Shown piece after piece: positions 6,561 to 10,927 of a stretch of DNA of 10,927 nt. The translations under genes were made by a program, and so were the position numbers. The stretch covers positions 1 through 10,927 of the forward strand of contig JAUWQS010000030.1 of NCBI GenBank assembly GCA_030610915.1. Direction: 5' to 3'. Source of the stretch: Pseudomonadota bacterium. Lineage in GTDB: Bacteria; Desulfobacterota; Syntrophia; Syntrophales; JADFWA01. Position 1 is the first letter of the stretch, and every line of letters begins with the position of its first letter. The notes below the pieces were generated by a model. The model had not been told where the DNA came from, searched no databases, and saw nothing but the letters and a program-made list of their open reading frames with translations.

Positions 6561-8452
6561 TAATCTTCACCAAATATAACCTCATCTAATTCTTTGGTCT
6601 TTTCATACGTCTTCCTGGCCGCTACGATCTCCTCACCTAATTGGTCAAAGTTTGCCTTAAGCTCCGAATCATCTTTTGAACCGGCCCACAGGTCCATGAC
6701 AATGTTACTGAAATCTCTATCTGACCCGAGGTTGCCGAGGATGGTGTCTATCTCACCTATGACCAGCTCAAACATATTGATCTTGTCGTCCAATATTCTC
6801 ATCATGTAATCCTCGATGCTTCCCGACATACAGAGATTGAAGACATAGACGTCGCGCTTCTGGCCTATGCGGTGCAGTCTCCCTATCCTCTGCTCGAGTC
6901 GCATCGGGTTCCATGGGAGATCATAATTGATCAGGGTATTGCAAAACTGGAGGTTTCGACCCTCTCCGCCCGTCTCAGTGCTGAGAAGGATGGGGACATC
7001 ATCCCGAAATGCCGAGACAGATCTGTCCTTCTCCCGAAGCGTCATACTCCCACTGAACACCGCAAAAGGATAATCCATGCTGCGCAGCAGGTCGCTCAGA
7101 TACTCGAGCGTCTTTACATATCTGACAAAGACTATCTTTTTATCTTCATTTTTCCTGATGAGTTCCGTGAGCCGGTTCCCTTTGGATGAATCATGGTCGA
7201 TCTCTCTGATCCTGAAAAGGATATCAGATAGACGCCGGCGATCATCTGAATGCAGATTAGTCCTCTTTTCCAACAGATTTCTGATGGATTCCCCGAGGGC
7301 AAAGGGAGAACTTCCAGCCGCCATTTGAAGATTGGTGATTGTAAATTGTTCCCGCTCTCCTTTTTCACTGTAAAAGCTCCTTATAAAACTGCTTGCCTGC
7401 TGGTACACCTCCTTCTCTATGGGCAGCGGTTCCACGTAAAGGGTGGTCGCAAAACGTTTCGGCAGCCTGACATCGACCAGCGAGCGGGTGTTGCGGATCA
7501 TGACATCCCGCAGGAGCTTCCTTAACTTTTCAGGATTATTCGGCGCATGGAGATTTCCTCTCTTTACATACTCCTTCTTAAATTCCGTTTCGGTGCCGAG
7601 GGTTCCCGGTCTGAGAAGGGTGATCAGGTTGTACAATTCGATGAGATTATTCTGGACAGGGGTTGCGCTCAAAAGAAAGATGAACTTCTTCTTTATGGAA
7701 TCGACCAGTTTGTAATTCAGAGTTCTCTTGTTACGCAGGTAATGTGCCTCATCGACAATCACCAGATCATAGTCTATGGAGGTAATTGTCTCGAAATTTT
7801 TCCGGGACTTGGCCGTATTGATAGAGGCGACAACGCGATCCTGCCTGCGCCAGAAATCCTGAGGGGTCTCACGGTAAAGAATATCGTCCGTTGTGGAAAA
7901 CTCAAGGTCAAACTTGCTTTGCATCTCTTCCTGCCACTGAGAAACCAGGGAAGGGGGGGTCAGGATGAGCGCCTTCTTTATCATTCCTCTCATGATGTAC
8001 TCTTTCAGGAGCATACCGGCCTCGATGGTCTTTCCCAGCCCCACCTCGTCAGCGAGCAGCACCCTTCCCCGAAACCGCTTGAGTACGTTGGATACAGTCT
8101 CGATCTGGTACCAGTATTTATCAATATTCTGGAGATGTTCCAGACAGAGCAGTTCGTCGAACTCTTTTACGAGGCCCAGGCGCTGATATTGCAAAAGAAG
8201 GTTGTAATCTTCAAATAGGTCATATTCCCCCCGGGGTATTCTTTTGGAAAAATCGCCGTCCACAGAAATTAGCTTAACTTCCACGCCTCGATTGAGCGGG
8301 CCCTTATCCTTGAAAGGTGAAAGGTCTATAGGTGGATGGTCTTCCGGCAGAGGAACTTCTTTTTTCAGCGATTCCGGTCTGTGTGGTTCAGTGGCGGGAG
8401 ATTTTTTGACTCTGTCTTTGAGCCCGCGGCGCCGAACCTTCAGCGTCAGCAC
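6551..8452 (-). CDS. SNF2/RapA-family ATP-dependent helicase-translocase
   Basis: A 633-aa superfamily 2 SNF2-type motor with every core motif: motif I ADEVGLGKTIEAG (134-146), DEAH box (234-237), motif III LSATPVQNN (261-269), motif V TETGGEGRNLQF (492-503) and motif VI QRIGRLHRIGQK (521-532). The DEVGLGKT form and LHRIGQ are typical of bacterial RapA/HepA-like proteins, but the tandem Tudor-like front of RapA is lacking. Proteins of this group move along duplex DNA and remodel bound protein, and occur both in RNA polymerase recycling and in phage defence. The start is GTG 8452; an in-frame stop lies just before it, so no earlier start exists. This overlaps the TPR gene by 65 bases, so a later GTG (residues 57 or 64) cannot be excluded; the first 50 residues are poorly structured and Pro/Lys-rich. 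The C-terminal 70 residues are helical and may bind the coiled-coil partner. Confidence 0.88.
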   Translation of the reverse strand: MLTLKVRRRGLKDRVKKSPATEPHRPESLKKEVPLPEDHPPIDLSPFKDKGPLNRGVEVKLISVDGDFSKRIPRGEYDLFEDYNLLLQYQRLGLVKEFDELLCLEHLQNIDKYWYQIETVSNVLKRFRGRVLLADEVGLGKTIEAGMLLKEYIMRGMIKKALILTPPSLVSQWQEEMQSKFDLEFSTTDDILYRETPQDFWRRQDRVVASINTAKSRKNFETITSIDYDLVIVDEAHYLRNKRTLNYKLVDSIKKKFIFLLSATPVQNNLIELYNLITLLRPGTLGTETEFKKEYVKRGNLHAPNNPEKLRKLLRDVMIRNTRSLVDVRLPKRFATTLYVEPLPIEKEVYQQASSFIRSFYSEKGEREQFTITNLQMAAGSSPFALGESIRNLLEKRTNLHSDDRRRLSDILFRIREIDHDSSKGNRLTELIRKNEDKKIVFVRYVKTLEYLSDLLRSMDYPFAVFSGSMTLREKDRSVSAFRDDVPILLSTETGGEGRNLQFCNTLINYDLPWNPMRLEQRIGRLHRIGQKRDVYVFNLCMSGSIEDYMMRILDDKINMFELVIGEIDTILGNLGSDRDFSNIVMDLWAGSKDDSELKANFDQLGEEIVAARKTYEKTKELDEVIFGEDYEV

Positions 8453-8921
8453 AGGACTTCAGAACCCTAATAGATTCCTTGATCCAAGTTAATGCGTCTT
8501 TCTTAAGCAAGCGCAGCCTCTGATCGAGTCGTTTTCCCTTTATTGCATCGAGAAACCCCTGAAAGGCATCGATCGCCTCTTCGTAAGACCCATGGCGCAT
8601 CAGGCAGTATCCTGCGAAGAACCTTGACTCAACATCACCGGGCTGCAGTTTCAACACCATGCGAAACAGTTCCACCGCCCGGCCAAAGTCACGCTCATCC
8701 ATACATATTTGCGCCAGGAGGTGATGAGCCATCAGGTGGTTCGGGTAACAGTTGATGGCCTTTTGCGCATAAACTCTCGCTGTCTTGAGATTGCCTTCAC
8801 TGTATTTACTGTCGGCCCACAAGTAATTATCTTCCGCTTCCCATTTTCTTGCCCGCTCAGACCTGTCAGCCCTGACCTTTTTTTCGCGCTGCTTCTTTTT
8901 AAGAAACTTCTTTTCTTTCAT
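8388..8921 (-). CDS. Tetratricopeptide (TPR) repeat protein, first gene of the SNF2 operon
   Basis: A 177-aa protein. The first 28 residues are very basic (MKEKKFLKKKQREKKVRADR), suited to nucleic-acid or acidic-protein contact. Residues about 32-130 form three TPR-like helix pairs: KTARVYAQKAINCYPN, AHHLLAQICMDERDFGRAVELFRMVLKLQPG and SRFFAGYCLMRHGSYEEAIDAF. No signal peptide or membrane segment is seen, so it is probably a cytoplasmic adaptor. Its 3' end overlaps the helicase gene by 65 bases, which suggests co-translation and a joint role. The last ~20 residues (EGSAPRAQRQSQKISRH) lie in the overlap and are low in structure. No strong Shine-Dalgarno or promoter is visible upstream. The partner and function are unknown. 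Confidence 0.75.
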   Translation of the reverse strand: MKEKKFLKKKQREKKVRADRSERARKWEAEDNYLWADSKYSEGNLKTARVYAQKAINCYPNHLMAHHLLAQICMDERDFGRAVELFRMVLKLQPGDVESRFFAGYCLMRHGSYEEAIDAFQGFLDAIKGKRLDQRLRLLKKDALTWIKESIRVLKSCADAEGSAPRAQRQSQKISRH

Positions 8922-8944
8922 AGCTGTTTTTTGATTGCCTTTTT

Positions 8945-9112
8945 GACAGGATATACAAGATAATCAGGTATCAGCTCAATAAATCAGGGTAGGGGAGGTT
9001 TTAACCTCCCGATGTGGGCGATTAGCGTCGCCCCTACCCCTATTTATTGAGCTACTACATAATCAGGATATAAAGAAAATAAGAAAATCTTGTTAATCCT
9101 GTTCATCTTGTC
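8945..9112. repeat. Older inverted repeat hosting a nested MITE
   Basis: GACAGGATATACAAGAT (8945-8961) and the reverse complement of 9096-9112 (GACAAGATGAACAGGAT) agree at 13 of 17 positions. These GACAGGAT-type strings are common as dispersed repeats. The younger palindrome at 8973-9053 sits inside. Together they fill most of the 399-base gene-free stretch 8922-9320. Confidence 0.45.
8973..9053. mobile_element. 81-bp cloverleaf-like palindromic MITE
   Basis: Outer arms AGCTCAATAAAT (8973-8984) and its exact complement (9042-9053) extend to 23-base arms with 21 matches. Inside are two further hairpins, GGGAGGTT/AACCTCCC (8993-9010) and GGGCGA/TCGCCC (9016-9033), which would give a cross-shaped fold. 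ATAATCAGG occurs on both sides (8960-8968 and 9059-9067) and may be a target duplication. It carries no coding sequence. Confidence 0.7.
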
Positions 9113-9154
9113 GAAAAACATTCCGCCGCAGGTGGCTAAGTCCATACAGAAAAC

Positions 9155-9242
9155 ATTTAGCAGGAGATTCAAGGTATGTCAATAAAACGGGCTTTGTTTG
9201 AAGGTTTTTGGTGTTGACATGTGTTCCTGCCCCCTGCTAAAT
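9155..9242. repeat. Inverted repeat upstream of the recQ remnant
   Basis: ATTTAGCAGG (9155-9164) and CCTGCTAAAT (9233-9242) are perfect complements 68 bases apart. The interior shows no gene. It may be the ends of another small mobile element or a remnant of one; nothing more specific is supported. Confidence 0.4.
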
Positions 9243-9320
9243 TGGAGGAGTTGTGGAAGCTCAGATTCAAAATTCTATCAAGCAATAACAACCATTCAAC
9301 CACTCAACGAGGTATGTATA

Positions 9321-9778
9321 TTGGAGAATCAATTACAGAAATATTTCGGATTCAATTCCTTTAAAAAGGGACAGGAAGAAGTAATCGACAAGATAATGAA
9401 GGGCCGATCCGCTGCGGCGATTTTCCCTACCGGCGCCGGTAAATCTCTCTGCTATCAACTGCCTGCAATGCTGCTGCCTGGAATGACTCTTGTTGTTTCT
9501 CCCCTGCTTTCCCTGATGAAAGATCAAATCGATTTTCTGTTAGAGCACAATTCGCAAACGTATTATTACCGCCCTGGAGTATTTTGAAGAAAAAGGATGG
9601 ATTGAACTGCAAGCCAGGCAGGCAATCGAAGTTTATGACATAAAGGCCCAGGCTTTCAATATTGATAGGATTACTGAAAAAATGTATAATCTCTTTAAAA
9701 GCAAGGAAGAACATGAGATTCGCAGAATACACGTTGTCACTCAACCTAATTATTTAATGTTATGTGTGAGCTTCTGAG
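9321..9778 (+). pseudogene. recQ: RecQ-type DNA helicase remnant with the motor core deleted
   Basis: From TTG 9321 (GAGG at 9309-9312, eight bases upstream) the frame matches the RecQ N-terminus: motif 0 in [10 protein letters not shown], Walker A PTGAGKS (residues 36-42) and motif Ia [12 protein letters not shown]. After DQIDFLLEH the match stops and translation ends at 9587. A different frame, open from 9544 to 9778, carries a piece from far downstream in RecQ-like proteins: [21 protein letters not shown] and KEEHEIRRIH, after which resemblance ends near 9740. The DEAH box, motifs III-VI and zinc-binding region are missing, so an internal deletion of several hundred codons joined the ends out of frame near 9546-9552, and the 3' end is also cut. 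The in-frame stretch from 9198 to 9320 does not resemble RecQ and was left out. No active helicase can be made. Confidence 0.8.
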
Positions 9779-9863
9779 TTTAACATACTTAAAAATATGG
9801 AGATTATTGGACTAACGATTTCTTAGAGAGATTGTGGGGGGCGGGTGCTGGTTCAAGTATTAC

Positions 9864-9892
9864 TTGATTTACAGATAAAATCCTTTAATACT
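9864..9892 (+). promoter_or_regulatory. Candidate sigma-70 promoter for the J-protein gene
   Basis: TTGATT (9864-9869) and AATACT (9887-9892) are separated by 17 bases and lie 65 bases before the J-protein start. A small dyad GGCC-TATC-GGCC (9911-9922) follows in the leader. No CIRCE operator is seen. The remaining gap 9779-9957 shows nothing else. Confidence 0.4.
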
Positions 9893-9957
9893 GCATTTCG
9901 TAAATTTCACGGCCTATCGGCCGGAACGAAGCATGAAAGGTAGAAGGGTAGGGCATT

Positions 9958-10890
9958 ATGGCAGAAGACTATTATAAGGTGTTAGGTGTAGATAAAAAGG
10001 CCGGCGCCGAGGACATAAAAAAGGCTTACAGGAAGCTTGCACTTAAGTATCATCCTGACAGGAATCCAGACGACAAAAAAGCAGAGGAAAGGTTCAAAAA
10101 GATAAGCGAGGCCTATGCAGTTTTAAGTGATCCCGAAAAACGCAAGCAGTACGATACGTTTGGATCCGATACATTCAGTCAAAGATTCTCACAGGAAGAC
10201 ATATTCAGGGGATTCGATCTCAACGATATATTGAGAGGCTTTGGTTTTAGTTTTAGCGGTATGAACGGTTTCGGAGGCGGCAAAAAGAAAAGATACTATA
10301 CACAAGGCGCTACCGATCCCTTCAGTGAGATATTCGGGGAACAGATGGGCAGACAGCCGGTGGCGCGAAAAGGGGAAGATCTTGAGTATAATATATCAGT
10401 AACCCTTGAAGAGGCAGCGTTTGGCGCTGATAAGCGACTCTCCATCAAAAAAAAGGGGGTAACGGAAGAGATTACCATAAAAATACCTCCTGGAATCAGC
10501 TCCGGTAAAAAATTGAGACTTTCCGGAAAGGGATTGCCTGGTATAAATGGCGGTCCGCCGGGCAACATGTATCTAAAGATAAACATAATCCCAAATCCAA
10601 TTTATACAAGGGACGGAAATGATTTATATATAGAAAAACAAATCACTTTTTCCCAGTCGGCGCTCGGCACATCGATTGACGTGCCAACGCTTTCCGGACC
10701 CGCAAAAAGGATCAAAATTTCTGCTGGAACTCAAAACAACACAAAGATAAGGATGAAAGGCTTTGGCATTCCAGATCTCAAAGGCGCCGGAAAAGGCGAT
10801 CAATATGTCAAGATCAATGTGACTGTCCCAAAAAAACTTACCAAAAAGCAAACCGAACTCATAAAAAAATTGTCTGAAGAGGGTTTATAA
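9958..10890 (+). CDS. cbpA: DnaJ-family (CbpA-type, zinc-finger-less) Hsp40 co-chaperone
   Basis: A complete 310-aa J-protein. The J domain covers residues 4-68 with the HPD motif at 32-34, which triggers ATP hydrolysis in DnaK/Hsp70. A Gly/Phe-rich linker follows (about 80-127, including [16 protein letters not shown]). No CxxCxGxG repeats occur, so it is type II rather than canonical DnaJ. Two substrate-binding beta domains follow, from [18 protein letters not shown] (139-156) with [19 protein letters not shown], and then from about residue 215 to the Lys-rich end. The start ATG has GGTAGGG just upstream. A candidate promoter precedes it, so it is probably transcribed separately from the recQ remnant. 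Only 37 bases follow the stop and show no terminator. It is unlike the defence genes and AT-richer, and is probably host housekeeping. The symbol is by type, not proven orthology. Confidence 0.88.
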   Translation: MAEDYYKVLGVDKKAGAEDIKKAYRKLALKYHPDRNPDDKKAEERFKKISEAYAVLSDPEKRKQYDTFGSDTFSQRFSQEDIFRGFDLNDILRGFGFSFSGMNGFGGGKKKRYYTQGATDPFSEIFGEQMGRQPVARKGEDLEYNISVTLEEAAFGADKRLSIKKKGVTEEITIKIPPGISSGKKLRLSGKGLPGINGGPPGNMYLKINIIPNPIYTRDGNDLYIEKQITFSQSALGTSIDVPTLSGPAKRIKISAGTQNNTKIRMKGFGIPDLKGAGKGDQYVKINVTVPKKLTKKQTELIKKLSEEGL

Positions 10891-10927
10891 CTGCAAGAAC
10901 TGCTTTTAGGCACTAAGAACAACTTAA

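Noticed and set aside
7547..8218. Long open frame on the + strand opposite the SNF2 gene
   Set aside because: It has no recognisable motif and lies wholly inside the strongly supported helicase gene.
9198..9320. N-terminal extension of RecQ from the ATG at 9198
   Set aside because: The extra 41 residues do not resemble RecQ, overlap an inverted repeat, and a TTG with a good GAGG site begins exactly at the family start.
9893..9957. Heat-shock CIRCE operator before the J-protein gene
   Set aside because: The TTAGCACTC/GAGTGCTAA arms are absent; only a short GGCC dyad is seen.

Overview
This looks like a decayed accessory (defence-type) island in a bacterial chromosome, interspersed with small palindromic repeats and carrying a few intact gene sets. 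The host cannot be named from the sequence. The repeat families, the mixed base composition (GC-rich at the left end, AT-richer to the right) and the protein flavour suggest an environmental anaerobe such as a Desulfobacterota (deltaproteobacterial) or Nitrospirota relative. That placement is only an inference.

Left part (1-4471, + strand): the C-terminal end of a site-specific adenine DNA methyltransferase runs in from outside the window. It carries an in-frame GC-rich palindrome. Next is an AAA ATPase / subtilisin-like protease pair that I recognise as the IetAS type, a module described as toxin-antitoxin-like on a Ti plasmid and later listed among anti-phage systems. The ATPase (ietA) is intact. 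The protease (ietS) is broken twice: a 7-bp tandem duplication shifts the frame between the catalytic Asp/His half and the Asn/Ser half, and an in-frame TAG replaces a probable Trp codon 47 codons before the natural end. Directly at the ietS stop begins the last ~70 codons of a UvrD-like helicase.

Middle (4472-5511): a gene of unknown function is split by a 119-137 bp palindromic MITE flanked by an 8-bp direct repeat. Removing exactly 137 bp restores one 190-aa frame. Between it and the next, convergent gene lie a short dispersed palindrome and a single CRISPR-like repeat with no array.

Right-centre (5512-8921, - strand): an apparently intact three-gene operon, transcribed right to left, encodes a TPR protein, a SNF2/RapA-type helicase and a coiled-coil protein with a C-terminal cysteine cluster. 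This is the best candidate here for a working but uncharacterised module. Its genes overlap or nearly abut, and a heptamer repeat lies over the helicase stop and the next gene's ribosome binding site.

Right end (8922-10927): an intergenic area with nested palindromic repeats, then a recQ remnant (N-terminus with Walker A joined out of frame to a C-terminal piece, motor core deleted), then a promoter-like site and an intact zinc-finger-less DnaJ family co-chaperone (CbpA type).

Taken together, at least four genes (ietS, uvrD-like, the unknown gene, recQ) are broken by four different kinds of event, while ietA, the SNF2 operon and the J-protein have stayed open.
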